DNA of 7,640 nucleotides, taken from Actinomycetales bacterium. Lineage in GTDB: Bacteria; Actinomycetota; Actinomycetes; Actinomycetales; Cellulomonadaceae. Positions 1 to 6,642 of this stretch are shown here, piece after piece (within the stretch, counting starts at the first letter, position 1; the number at the start of each line of letters is the position of its first letter). The stretch is from contig JAATES010000125.1 of the NCBI GenBank assembly GCA_015655615.1, positions 1-7,640 of the forward strand, read 5' to 3'. Below the pieces are notes generated by a model. The model saw nothing but the letters and a program-made list of their open reading frames with translations. It searched no databases and was not told where the DNA came from. Position numbers and translations under genes: made by a program.

Positions 1-425
1 GTCGAGTTCATCCATCCGGTGTGGATCGCGGCGGCATTGGAGGCGTACCCCGACGCCCAGGCCACGTTCTCACCCCAGCGCCGCCATCCCGCGGGAATCT
101 GCGACGCCGTCTTCGGATTGTTACTCATCTCGGACTCGGCGCTCTGGCGCTCGCTCCATCGCTGCGCGACCTTCGTCAGTCCTGGGCTCACGGTGAGCGC
201 CTTGAGACCGCGCTTGGTCCGCTCCGCATTGACCTTGCGCACCAGGAGGTCCACCGCCTCCGACTCGGCTGAAGTGGCTCTGGCCTGTGCAGGAGTGGCC
301 CGCGCCGCCGCGGCCGCCCCCAGCGAGGAGGCGAGCAACGCCATGACACACCAGATCGATACGAGGTTCCGCCAGTTCCGGCCGCTCCGCAGCGGAAGGC
401 TGCTCCGGTCGGACGTGGTAGACAA
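1..425 (-). CDS. Secreted CAP-domain (SCP/PR1-like) protein, N-terminal part
   Basis: The gene runs off the left edge; 141 codons are visible. The N-terminus is an export signal: arginines at residues 7-19, a hydrophobic stretch at about 21-41 (LVSIWCVMALLASSLGAAAA), then an Ala-rich segment with a plausible AxA cleavage site near residue 48. There is no lipobox. From about residue 56 the sequence fits the bacterial CAP domain: a helix with VNAERTKRGLKAL (65-77), a second helix with LTKVAQRWSERQ (83-94), SQIPAGWRRWGENVAW (108-123) with the conserved Gly-Glu-Asn, and a Trp-containing helix ending IHTGWMNS at the edge. The usual motif before SQIP has a metal-binding His (xHNP); here it reads SNNP, so the His is Asn at about 102. 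The TTG start was chosen because a TGA lies in frame 16 codons upstream and GGAGA sits 6 bases before it. It lies 56 bases after the Rrf2 gene, perhaps co-transcribed. The role of bacterial CAP proteins is mostly unknown; the family call is fairly secure. Confidence 0.82.
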   Translation of the reverse strand, partial: MSTTSDRSSLPLRSGRNWRNLVSIWCVMALLASSLGAAAAARATPAQARATSAESEAVDLLVRKVNAERTKRGLKALTVSPGLTKVAQRWSERQSAESEMSNNPKTASQIPAGWRRWGENVAWASGYASNAAAIHTGWMNS

Positions 426-431
426 GGCGGA

Positions 432-436
432 TCTCC
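432..436 (-). promoter_or_regulatory. Ribosome binding site that fixes the CAP gene TTG start
   Basis: GGAGA on the minus strand is followed by 6 bases and then TTG at 425-423. No ATG or GTG exists in this frame between the upstream stop and the signal-peptide region. The only in-frame ATG, at residue 28, would cut the signal peptide in half. This makes TTG the best start. Confidence 0.65.
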
Positions 437-481
437 ATTCCGGTACGCATTCGAACGGCTGCAGACCTCAGCACTGCATTC

Positions 482-985
482 TTAGCGAGAATGGTCCCAG
501 AAATCGGACAATACGTCCATACCATGCGGCCGGGTGATCCATGCCTCGTCGTGGGCCACGAGAGCCATGACCTCCGGCCCGAAAGTCCCCGACGTCACAT
601 CGGCCAGAGTCGTGGTCTCCAGGACAGTCCGCATGGCGGTGCGCAGGGCGACCCAGACCGTGCGCAGGTGAGCAGCCGAGCCCTCATAGAGCACGTCTTC
701 CATTTTTGATCCGGCCACACTGGCCAGCGGACCGTCGATGGCACGGACCACATCAGCAACGGTGATGCGATCAGGCGGCATGGCCAGGCGGTATCCGCCG
801 TCGAGTCCGCGCTTCGATTCGACAATCGCAGACCGGCGTAACTGACTGAGGATTCCCAGCACGAATGCGGCGGGAATGTGCTGAGCCCCGGCGATCTCCT
901 CGGCTTTGATGTAGCCGTCGTGATAGCGGCCACTGAGCTCCAGGCAGGCCCGGACTGCGTAATCCGCCTTCGCTGTCATCCGCAT
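482..985 (-). CDS. Rrf2-family transcriptional regulator
   Basis: This 167-residue protein has the typical Rrf2 layout. The N-terminus MTAKADYAVRACLEL (3-17) is the family signature. A winged helix-turn-helix spans about 27-80, with the recognition region AAFVLGILSQLRR and the wing RGLDGGYRLA. A long dimerisation helix follows (about 101-125), then a short tail ending in FWDHSR. Rrf2 proteins such as IscR, NsrR and RsrR sense iron-sulfur, NO or redox state through a cluster. The only cysteine here is C14, in the first helix; the loop between wing and long helix, where IscR has its three cysteines, has none. It may therefore sense something else, bind a partner as CymR does, or lack a cofactor. 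The start is ATG at 985; the ATG two codons later is also possible. There is no Shine-Dalgarno sequence, and a -10-like element 6 bases upstream suggests a leaderless transcript. It lies 27 bases downstream of the SURF1 gene and may be in the same operon. The target genes cannot be read from the sequence. Confidence 0.9.
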   Translation of the reverse strand: MRMTAKADYAVRACLELSGRYHDGYIKAEEIAGAQHIPAAFVLGILSQLRRSAIVESKRGLDGGYRLAMPPDRITVADVVRAIDGPLASVAGSKMEDVLYEGSAAHLRTVWVALRTAMRTVLETTTLADVTSGTFGPEVMALVAHDEAWITRPHGMDVLSDFWDHSR

Positions 986-991
986 GGATCA

Positions 992-997
992 AGTATC
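992..997 (-). promoter_or_regulatory. Candidate -10 element for a leaderless Rrf2 transcript
   Basis: GATACT on the minus strand (4 of 6 matches to TATAAT) ends 6 bases before the Rrf2 ATG, which would place the transcription start at or next to the start codon. No clear -35 is visible. If correct, the regulator has its own promoter as well as read-through from the SURF1 gene. Confidence 0.35.
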
Positions 998-1006
998 GCC
1001 CACCCG

Positions 1007-1016
1007 GTGACGTCAC
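1007..1016. repeat. Perfect 10-base palindrome GTGACGTCAC, possible operator
   Basis: The palindrome overlaps the SURF1 stop codon and lies 21 bases upstream of the Rrf2 start, about where a -35 region would be. This suits autoregulation by a dimeric protein. A 10-base palindrome can occur by chance in GC-rich DNA, and no regulator is assigned. Confidence 0.25.
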
Positions 1017-1918
1017 GGCCGCGAGTCGGTCAGCCCGGACTTTTCGGGCACTGCCAGCGGGTCATTCACTGCCAGCGGATCATGCGATGCCAGCGGGTCA
1101 CGCCCGCCGCGCATGGCATCCCGGACCAGCCTCAGCCACATCAGCACCGCGAACCCTGCGAAGATCCACCACTCGATCGCATAGAAGATATTCCGCAGGT
1201 TGAGCCCGTCGCCGCCGTCGATCACGGGCCTCGGCAGCAGTACCAGGGCGGACGGCGACGCCGGATCGGCCTGCGCGATCACTCCATAGCCCGAATAGAT
1301 CGGGCCTTCCCAGGTCGCCAGGAGCTGGGCCGAGCTGATGGCGACCACCTCCCCCGGACGGTCCGGTGCCTCCGCAGCGGCCTCGGAGGCCTGCAGATAG
1401 ACCGTCAACGTCACGCTGCCCGTGGGCGGGGCCAGTGTCTGCACCTCGTCCAGATCCGCCACCCATCCGCGCACCACCGGGAGCACGGGCGGCCCGGACA
1501 ACTGCGCCCAGGAGGCTCCCGCAGACCCGTCGTCGCTGACCCGCAACGGGGTCAGCACCAGGTACCCGGTTCGCCCCCCGACAGTGCGCCCGGTCACGTA
1601 AGCCTGCCCGGCAGGCTCGTAGGTCCCGGTGACGAGCGCCGAACGGCCCACCAGTTCCCCGGGAAAGGTCTGCTGGGGGACCAGGAGCTCAGCCAGGGGC
1701 TCAGCGCCGCCCGCCTCCGCTTCCACGCGTTCCTGCGTGGCGGCCAGGTGGGCTCGCTGATGCGCACGGTCCAGCTGCCAATTCCCCAGGAATCCGCAGA
1801 CGGCCGCGATCACCAGGAACACTGCCAGCAGCGTGATCATGCGGGGCTCGCGTGCCACCTGCCAGAAGGAACGCGGGACTCTGACCTCGCTCCCGGGCGC
1901 GGACGTCGTGACGCTCAT
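1013..1918 (-). CDS. SURF1-family cytochrome c oxidase assembly protein
   Basis: This 301-residue membrane protein has the SURF1 architecture of two membrane helices flanking a large extracytoplasmic domain. Helix 1 is at about 27-44 and runs into the family motif FLGNWQLDRAHQR (43-55). The external domain contains GYLVLTPL and the conserved RGWV segment. Helix 2 lies at about 247-263 within NIFYAIEWWIFAGFAVLMWL, matching the family signature of a Tyr-Ala-x-(Gln/Glu)-Trp-Trp block before the last helix. SURF1 proteins help deliver heme a to cytochrome aa3 oxidase, so this indicates aerobic respiration. The ATG at 1918 was preferred to a TTG at 1987, because the longer version adds 23 residues with no signal or family similarity. 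The cytosolic tail carries three tandem DPLA units. The gene is first in the minus-strand group, upstream of the Rrf2 gene and divergent from xfp. The family call is firm; the exact oxidase partner is not in the window. Confidence 0.9.
   Translation of the reverse strand: MSVTTSAPGSEVRVPRSFWQVAREPRMITLLAVFLVIAAVCGFLGNWQLDRAHQRAHLAATQERVEAEAGGAEPLAELLVPQQTFPGELVGRSALVTGTYEPAGQAYVTGRTVGGRTGYLVLTPLRVSDDGSAGASWAQLSGPPVLPVVRGWVADLDEVQTLAPPTGSVTLTVYLQASEAAAEAPDRPGEVVAISSAQLLATWEGPIYSGYGVIAQADPASPSALVLLPRPVIDGGDGLNLRNIFYAIEWWIFAGFAVLMWLRLVRDAMRGGRDPLASHDPLAVNDPLAVPEKSGLTDSRP
1049..1102 (-). repeat. Three tandem 18-base repeats in the SURF1 3' end
   Basis: The units occupy 1049-1066, 1067-1084 and 1085-1102 and share the core TGCCAGCGG(G/A)TCA. 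They are in frame and encode RDPLAS, HDPLAV and NDPLAV, after the last membrane helix and just before the stop codon. Being a multiple of three bases, copy number can change without breaking the frame. Confidence 0.85.
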
Positions 1919-1924
1919 GGGACC

Positions 1925-1930
1925 ACCGTA
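1925..1930 (-). promoter_or_regulatory. Candidate -10 element for a leaderless SURF1 transcript
   Basis: TACGGT fits the actinobacterial TANNNT pattern and ends 6 bases before the SURF1 ATG, the same geometry as upstream of the Rrf2 gene. The competing reading is that GGTGG, which overlaps this hexamer, is a weak ribosome binding site with a short 4-base spacer. No convincing -35 is seen. Confidence 0.35.
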
Positions 1931-1983
1931 GCCAATGACCGGCACAGATCGACGACCGGACCACGAAGGCGCTGCACCCCAGG

Positions 1984-2016
1984 GCAAACGTGACGCAAAA
2001 CACCGGCAAATCGCCC
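1984..2016. repeat. Three helically phased GCAAA direct repeats in the divergent promoter region
   Basis: GCAAA starts at 1984, 1995 and 2006, exactly 11 bases apart, which puts all three on one face of the helix. The units are GCAAACGTGAC, GCAAAACACCG and GCAAATCGCCC. The array lies about 55 bases upstream of the proposed SURF1 -10 and 90-120 bases upstream of xfp, so a bound protein could act on either direction. A CRP/GlxR-like imperfect palindrome (GTGA-N6-ACAC, 1990-2003) overlaps it but matches poorly. The function is inferred. Confidence 0.3.
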
Positions 2017-2054
2017 AGATGAACTCTCAAGGTCCTAGAGCTTCGCGAGCCTCG

Positions 2055-2108
2055 ATGCGGTTGGATGGAGGGGTACACCACCATCACGCACGGAGGGGAC
2101 CATCATGA
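2055..2108 (+). CDS. Possible 17-codon leader peptide upstream of xfp
   Basis: An ATG at 2055 opens a short frame encoding [17 protein letters not shown]. Its TGA stop (2106-2108) overlaps the xfp ATG as ATGA, the same style of junction seen between xfp and pta and between pta and ackA. Four consecutive His codons recall amino-acid-run leader peptides, though the downstream genes have no link to histidine. The frame reads through the xfp ribosome binding site. Its own ribosome binding site is weak (GCGAG about 6 bases upstream). No terminator/antiterminator hairpins are obvious in the remaining bases. It may be a chance frame. Confidence 0.3.
   Translation: MRLDGGVHHHHARRGPS
2067..2107 (+). 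repeat. Duplicated Shine-Dalgarno/start-like segment before xfp
   Basis: GGAGGGG occurs at 2067-2073 and 2092-2098. The second copy is followed directly by ACCATCATG, which contains the xfp start; the first is followed after 6 bases by ACCATCACG. This looks like an imperfect tandem duplication in which the upstream copy has no start codon. It could act as a ribosome standby site. Confidence 0.45.
2092..2096 (+). promoter_or_regulatory. xfp ribosome binding site
   Basis: GGAGG sits 8 bases before the ATG at 2105, a good match and spacing. It supports this start over any internal methionine. Confidence 0.85.
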
Positions 2109-4537
2109 CCACCGTCACCGACACCACCCTGCAACGCATCGATCGATGGTGGCGTGCCGCGAACTACCTCTCCGTGGGCCAGATCTATCTGCTGGACAAC
2201 CCGCTGCTGCGTGAGCCCCTCGTGCGCGACCACATCAAACCGCGACTGCTCGGCCATTGGGGCACCACGCCCGGACTCAACTTCCTCTATGCGCACCTGA
2301 ACCGGGCCATCGCCGAACGGGCCCAGAGCACGCTGTACCTCACCGGTCCCGGGCACGGCGGTCCCGGACTGGTCGCCAACTCCTACCTCGAGGGCACCTA
2401 CACCGAGACCTATACGGACATCACCCGTGACGCGGAAGGCCTGCGACGGCTCTTCCGCCAGTTCTCCTTCCCCGGCGGAATCCCCAGCCATGTCGCTCCG
2501 GAGACTCCCGGCTCCATCCATGAAGGCGGAGAGCTCGGGTACGCCCTGTCGCACGCCTACGGCGCCGCGTTCGACAATCCCGACTTGCTGGTCGCCGCCG
2601 TCATCGGCGACGGCGAGGCCGAGACCGGCCCGCTGGCCACCAGCTGGCACTCCAACAAGTTCGTCAACCCCGCTCGCGACGGCGTGGTGCTGCCGATCCT
2701 GCACCTCAACGGCTACAAGATCGCCAATCCGACCGTCCTGGCACGCATTCCCGAGGACGAACTGCGCGCGCTCATGATCGGGTACGGCCACAAGCCGCAC
2801 TTCTTCACCGCAGGCCTCGACGACGAGGACCACCTCAGCATCCACCGCCGGTTCGCCGCCGTGCTCGACGAGGTGCTGGACGAGATCGCCGAGATCAAGG
2901 CCCGCGCCGCCGCAGGCGACGTCGAGCGCCCGGCCTGGCCGATGATCGTGCTGCGCACCCCCAAGGGCTGGACCTGCCCACGGGAGATCGACGGACAGCA
3001 GGCGGAGGGCTCCTGGCGCGCCCACCAGGTGCCCCTGGCCAGCGCACGCGACACGCCCGAGCACCTGGAGGTGCTCCGCGGGTGGCTGGAGTCCTACCGG
3101 GTCGGGGAGCTGTTCGACGCCGACGGCCGACTCGACGCCGACATCGCCTCACTGGCACCCGCGGGCAACCTGCGGATGAGCGCCAACCCGGTGGCCAACG
3201 GCGGGCTCCTGCTCAAGGACCTCCGGCTGCCGGACTTCCGTGACTCCGCAGTCGATGTGCCGACCCCGGGCGGCTCGGTCTCCGAGGCCACCAAGGTCCT
3301 CGGGCAATGGCTGGCCGAGGTCATCCGGCTCAACCCGGACAACTTCCGGATCTTCGGGCCGGATGAAACCGCGTCCAACCGGCTCCAGGCCGTGTTCGAG
3401 ACGACGGACAAGCAATGGAACGCGCAGTACCTCTCCCCCGCGGTGGACGAGCACCTGGCCCGCGCCGGACGCGTCATGGAGATGCTGTCGGAGCACCAGT
3501 GCCAGGGCTGGCTGGAGGGCTACCTGCTGACCGGCAGGCACGGCCTGTTCACCAGCTATGAGGCGTTCATCCACATCGTCGACTCGATGTTCAACCAGCA
3601 CGCCAAGTGGCTCAAGGTCACCAACCACATTCCCTGGCGCCGCCCCATCGCGTCGCTGAACTACCTGCTCTCCAGTCACGTATGGCGCCAGGACCACAAC
3701 GGATTCAGCCACCAGGACCCGGGCTTCATCGACCACGTGGTCAACAAGAAGGCCGAGGTCGTACGGGTCTACCTTCCCGCAGACGCCAACACCCTGCTGA
3801 GCACCTACGACCACTGCCTGCGGTCACGCCAGTACGTCAACGTGGTCGTCGCAGGCAAGCAGCCCGCGCCCAACTGGCTCACCATGGAGCAAGCCGTCGC
3901 ACACTGCACGCGGGGCCTGGGCATCTGGGACTGGGCGGGGACCGAAGTCGACGGCGAAGACCCCGACGTGGTCCTGGCCTGCGCCGGTGACGTGCCGACC
4001 CTGGAGGTGCTGGCGGCCGCCGACCTGCTGCGCAAGCATGTGCCCGACCTCAAGGTGCGGGTGGTCAACGTCGTCGACCTCATGCGCCTGCAGGACCCCC
4101 ACGAGCACCCGCACGGCCTGTCCGACCAGGACTTCGACACCATCTTCACCACGGAGAAGCCCGTCGTCTTCGCGTACCACGGCTACCCGTGGCTGATCCA
4201 TCGCCTCACCTACCGCCGCGCCGGCCATGACAACATCCACGTGCGCGGCTACAAGGAAGAGGGCACCACGACCACGCCGTTCGACATGGTCATGCTCAAC
4301 GACCTCGACCGGTTCCACCTCGTCATCGACGTCATCGATCGCGTTCCGGGCCTCGGGTCCCGGTATGCGGGCCTGCGTCAGCAGATGCAGGACGCCCGGG
4401 TGGAAGCCCGCGAATACACCCGCGCCCACGGCGAGGACCTTCCCGAGGTCCGCGACTGGGTGTGGCCCGATGCCCGCACCATCGCAGACTCTCTCGACAT
4501 CAAGGCAACATCCAGCACAGGAGGCGACAACGAGTGA
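2105..4537 (+). CDS. xfp: Phosphoketolase (xylulose-5-phosphate/fructose-6-phosphate)
   Basis: This 810-residue, thiamine-diphosphate-dependent enzyme is full length for the family (about 790-825). It cleaves xylulose-5-phosphate with phosphate to acetyl-phosphate and glyceraldehyde-3-phosphate; some members also use fructose-6-phosphate, giving erythrose-4-phosphate. The N-terminal domain has [10 protein letters not shown] (His51), GPGHGGPG (His84) and IPSHV (His129), which correspond at a constant offset to catalytic His64, His97 and His142 of the bifidobacterial enzyme. The cofactor motif GDGEAETGP (168-176) is followed by [11 protein letters not shown] with Asn202. The middle domain has [11 protein letters not shown] (about 417-427) and [12 protein letters not shown]. 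The C-terminal domain includes [11 protein letters not shown] and [13 protein letters not shown]. It is a soluble cytoplasmic enzyme. It heads the operon, and its TGA overlaps the pta GTG by 4 bases, so its product goes straight to its neighbours' substrate pool. Preference between the two sugars cannot be judged from the sequence. No frameshift or missing catalytic residue is seen. Confidence 0.97.
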   Translation: MTTVTDTTLQRIDRWWRAANYLSVGQIYLLDNPLLREPLVRDHIKPRLLGHWGTTPGLNFLYAHLNRAIAERAQSTLYLTGPGHGGPGLVANSYLEGTYTETYTDITRDAEGLRRLFRQFSFPGGIPSHVAPETPGSIHEGGELGYALSHAYGAAFDNPDLLVAAVIGDGEAETGPLATSWHSNKFVNPARDGVVLPILHLNGYKIANPTVLARIPEDELRALMIGYGHKPHFFTAGLDDEDHLSIHRRFAAVLDEVLDEIAEIKARAAAGDVERPAWPMIVLRTPKGWTCPREIDGQQAEGSWRAHQVPLASARDTPEHLEVLRGWLESYRVGELFDADGRLDADIASLAPAGNLRMSANPVANGGLLLKDLRLPDFRDSAVDVPTPGGSVSEATKVLGQWLAEVIRLNPDNFRIFGPDETASNRLQAVFETTDKQWNAQYLSPAVDEHLARAGRVMEMLSEHQCQGWLEGYLLTGRHGLFTSYEAFIHIVDSMFNQHAKWLKVTNHIPWRRPIASLNYLLSSHVWRQDHNGFSHQDPGFIDHVVNKKAEVVRVYLPADANTLLSTYDHCLRSRQYVNVVVAGKQPAPNWLTMEQAVAHCTRGLGIWDWAGTEVDGEDPDVVLACAGDVPTLEVLAAADLLRKHVPDLKVRVVNVVDLMRLQDPHEHPHGLSDQDFDTIFTTEKPVVFAYHGYPWLIHRLTYRRAGHDNIHVRGYKEEGTTTTPFDMVMLNDLDRFHLVIDVIDRVPGLGSRYAGLRQQMQDARVEAREYTRAHGEDLPEVRDWVWPDARTIADSLDIKATSSTGGDNE
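4519..4524 (+). promoter_or_regulatory. pta ribosome binding site inside the xfp 3' end
   Basis: AGGAGG lies 9 bases before the GTG at 4534. It supports this start over an in-frame ATG at 4462, whose extra 24 residues are low-complexity, His/Arg-rich and unlike Pta. Confidence 0.8.
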
Positions 4538-6642
4538 CCGTCACTCGGAGCATTTACATCACCTCGCCCGAGGGCGACACCGGAAAAGGATCCATCGCAC
4601 TGGGAGTCGTCGAACTCCTGGTCCGCGAGGTCAAGCGGGTGGGGGTGTTCCGGCCCATCGCCCGGACCTCCCACAACACCCCCGGTGCGCCGCAGGACCG
4701 CGATTACGTGCTGGACCTCCTGCTCGCCCACGATGGCGTCGACCTGACGGTCGAGCAGAGCACCGGGGTCCACTACGAGGATGTGCACGCTGACCAGGAG
4801 GCCGCTCTGTCGCGGATCGTGACGAAGTATCACGAGATCGAGCGCGAATGCGACGTCGTGGTCATCGTCGGCTCCGACTACACGGACGTGGCAGGCCCCA
4901 CGGAGCTCTCCTTCAACGCCCAGATCGCCGCCAACCTGGATGCTCCGGTGCTGCTGGTGGTCTCCGGCGCGGGGCGCAGCACCGAGGACATCCAGCAGCT
5001 GATCGACGTCTCCGCAGGCGTGCTGGCCTCCCACCACGCGGCCGTGGTGGGGACCGTGGTCAACCGTGCCCAGCCCGACGCCGCAGAGGCGCTGCGCGCG
5101 GTGCTGACAACCGGTGACAGCCCCACCTGGGTGATCCCCAACGAGCCGTTCCTGTCGGCGCCCACCGTGCAGCAGCTGGTCGACGCGGTCGACGGCGAGC
5201 TCGTCTATGGCGATCCGGAGCTCCTCGGCCGCGAGGCCCTCGATGTGATCATCGGCGCGATGAACATCGAGCATCTGGTCAACCGGCTCACCGACGGCGG
5301 TGTGGTGATCACCCCCGGCGACCGCTCGGACATCCTGCTCGGGCTGCTGGTCGCGCACACCGCCAGCAACTTCCCGTCGCTGGCGGGCATCATCCTCAAC
5401 GGCGGCTTCGACCAGCCGGAGATCATCGGCAAACTGGTCCGGGACCTCAACCCGAGCCTGCCGATCATCCGAACACCACTGGGCACCTTCAAGTCGGCGA
5501 ACCTGACCGCTGCTGTCCGAGGCCGGGTCAGCAATGAGTCGCAGCGCAAGAAGGACACCGCGCTGGCACTGTTCGAGCAGAACGTCGACGGGCAGGCACT
5601 GCTGGCCAGCCTGGACGTGCCCCGGCAGCAGGTCGTCACGCCCCTGATGTTCGAGTACGGCCTGCTCAGCCGGGCCCGCGAGGACCGCCAGCGCATCGTG
5701 CTCCCGGAGGGCGGGGACGACCGGATCCTGCGGGCCGCGTCGACGCTGTTGCAGCGCCAGGTCGCTGATCTGACGATCCTGGGAGACGCCACGCAGATCC
5801 GTGGCCGGGCCGCCGAGCTGGGTCTCGACCTGTCTGCAGCGGACTTCATCGACCCTCACACCTCCGAGCTCCTGGACGAGTTCGCCACCGTCTACACCGA
5901 GTTGCGCAAGCACAAAGGCATGACGGTGGAACGGGCGCGAGAGATCGTTCCGGACGTGTCCTACTTCGGCACGCTGATGGTGCAGCTCGGCTATGCCGAC
6001 GGCATGGTCTCCGGCGCCGCCCACACCACCGCGCACACGATCAAGCCGTCCTTCGAGATCATCAAGACCGTGCCCGGGGTCTCGGTCGTGTCCTCGGTGT
6101 TCCTCATGTGCCTGGCGGACCGCGTGCTCGCGTACGGAGACTGCGCGGTCAACCCGGACCCCACGGCCGAGCAGCTGGCCGACATCGCGATCTCCTCCGC
6201 AGCCACTGCCGAGCAGTTCGGCATCGAGCCCCGCATCGCCATGCTGTCCTACTCCACGGGCGAATCCGGAACCGGCGCTGACGTCGAGAAGGTGCGCACC
6301 GCGACCGCCCTGGTCAAGGAGCGCCGCCCCGACCTGTCCGTCGAAGGCCCCATCCAGTACGATGCTGCGGTCGACGCCTCGGTCGCGGCGTCCAAGATGC
6401 CGGGGTCGAGCGTCGCCGGACGGGCCACGGTCTTCATCTTCCCCGACCTCAACACGGGCAACAACACCTATAAGGCCGTGCAGCGGTCCTCCGGGGCGGT
6501 CGCGATCGGACCGGTGCTGCAGGGCCTCCGCAAGCCAGTCAACGACTTGTCCCGCGGCGCTCTGGTGCAGGACATCGTGAACACGGTGGCCATCACTGCG
6601 ATCCAGGCCCAGGCATTCAGCAACTCGAGAGGAACGCTGTGA
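4534..6642 (+). CDS. pta: Phosphate acetyltransferase (long form)
   Basis: This 702-residue protein interconverts acetyl-phosphate plus CoA and acetyl-CoA plus phosphate. It has the three-part long-form layout, as in E. coli Pta (about 714). A BioD-like P-loop domain (about 5-215) begins with [17 protein letters not shown]-type domain (about 225-335) contains GDRSDILLG. The catalytic PTA_PTB domain (about 370-695) has [80 protein letters not shown] and [18 protein letters not shown], all near-identical to family signatures. The Walker A motif is altered: the residue after Lys18 is Gly rather than Ser/Thr, which fits the regulatory rather than catalytic role of this domain in Pta. The GTG start forms a GTGA overlap with the xfp stop, and the stop forms a second GTGA overlap with ackA. 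In this context it can turn phosphoketolase-made acetyl-phosphate into acetyl-CoA. The identification is very secure. Confidence 0.97.
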   Translation: MTVTRSIYITSPEGDTGKGSIALGVVELLVREVKRVGVFRPIARTSHNTPGAPQDRDYVLDLLLAHDGVDLTVEQSTGVHYEDVHADQEAALSRIVTKYHEIERECDVVVIVGSDYTDVAGPTELSFNAQIAANLDAPVLLVVSGAGRSTEDIQQLIDVSAGVLASHHAAVVGTVVNRAQPDAAEALRAVLTTGDSPTWVIPNEPFLSAPTVQQLVDAVDGELVYGDPELLGREALDVIIGAMNIEHLVNRLTDGGVVITPGDRSDILLGLLVAHTASNFPSLAGIILNGGFDQPEIIGKLVRDLNPSLPIIRTPLGTFKSANLTAAVRGRVSNESQRKKDTALALFEQNVDGQALLASLDVPRQQVVTPLMFEYGLLSRAREDRQRIVLPEGGDDRILRAASTLLQRQVADLTILGDATQIRGRAAELGLDLSAADFIDPHTSELLDEFATVYTELRKHKGMTVERAREIVPDVSYFGTLMVQLGYADGMVSGAAHTTAHTIKPSFEIIKTVPGVSVVSSVFLMCLADRVLAYGDCAVNPDPTAEQLADIAISSAATAEQFGIEPRIAMLSYSTGESGTGADVEKVRTATALVKERRPDLSVEGPIQYDAAVDASVAASKMPGSSVAGRATVFIFPDLNTGNNTYKAVQRSSGAVAIGPVLQGLRKPVNDLSRGALVQDIVNTVAITAIQAQAFSNSRGTL

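Noticed and set aside
426..481. Terminator or promoter between the Rrf2 and CAP genes
   Set aside because: Only short palindromes (CTGCAG, TTCGAA) are seen, with no stable stem, U-tract or convincing -10 element.
19..537. 172-codon plus-strand open frame at the left edge
   Set aside because: It lies opposite the CAP gene and the end of the Rrf2 gene. The minus-strand frame has a signal peptide and family motifs; this one has neither.
1723..1740. Hairpin CCACGC-gttcct-GCGTGG
   Set aside because: Lies inside SURF1 coding sequence, has a 6-base stem and no U-tract; probably chance.
1919..1987. 23-residue N-terminal extension of SURF1 from a TTG at 1987
   Set aside because: No ribosome binding site and no family similarity; the ATG at 1918 matches the usual short cytosolic N-terminus.
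878..1993. 371-codon plus-strand open frame opposite SURF1
   Set aside because: Composition is Arg/His/Gln/Pro-rich and shows no domain; SURF1 on the other strand is clear.
1990..2003. CRP/GlxR-like site GTGA-N6-ACAC
   Set aside because: Only about 7 of 10 consensus positions match; too weak to list as an operator on its own.
2084..3064. 326-codon minus-strand open frame opposite the start of xfp
   Set aside because: Antisense shadow of xfp with no domain and biased composition.
4462..4533. 24-residue N-terminal extension of Pta from an ATG at 4462
   Set aside because: Overlaps xfp by 76 bases, has no Pta similarity, and the GTG at 4534 has AGGAGG upstream.
4378..6036. Long open frame (552 codons) on the minus strand opposite xfp and pta
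   Set aside because: It is a mirror of the GC-rich codon pattern of pta, has His/Gln/Val/Asp-rich composition with no recognisable domain, and overlaps a certain gene.
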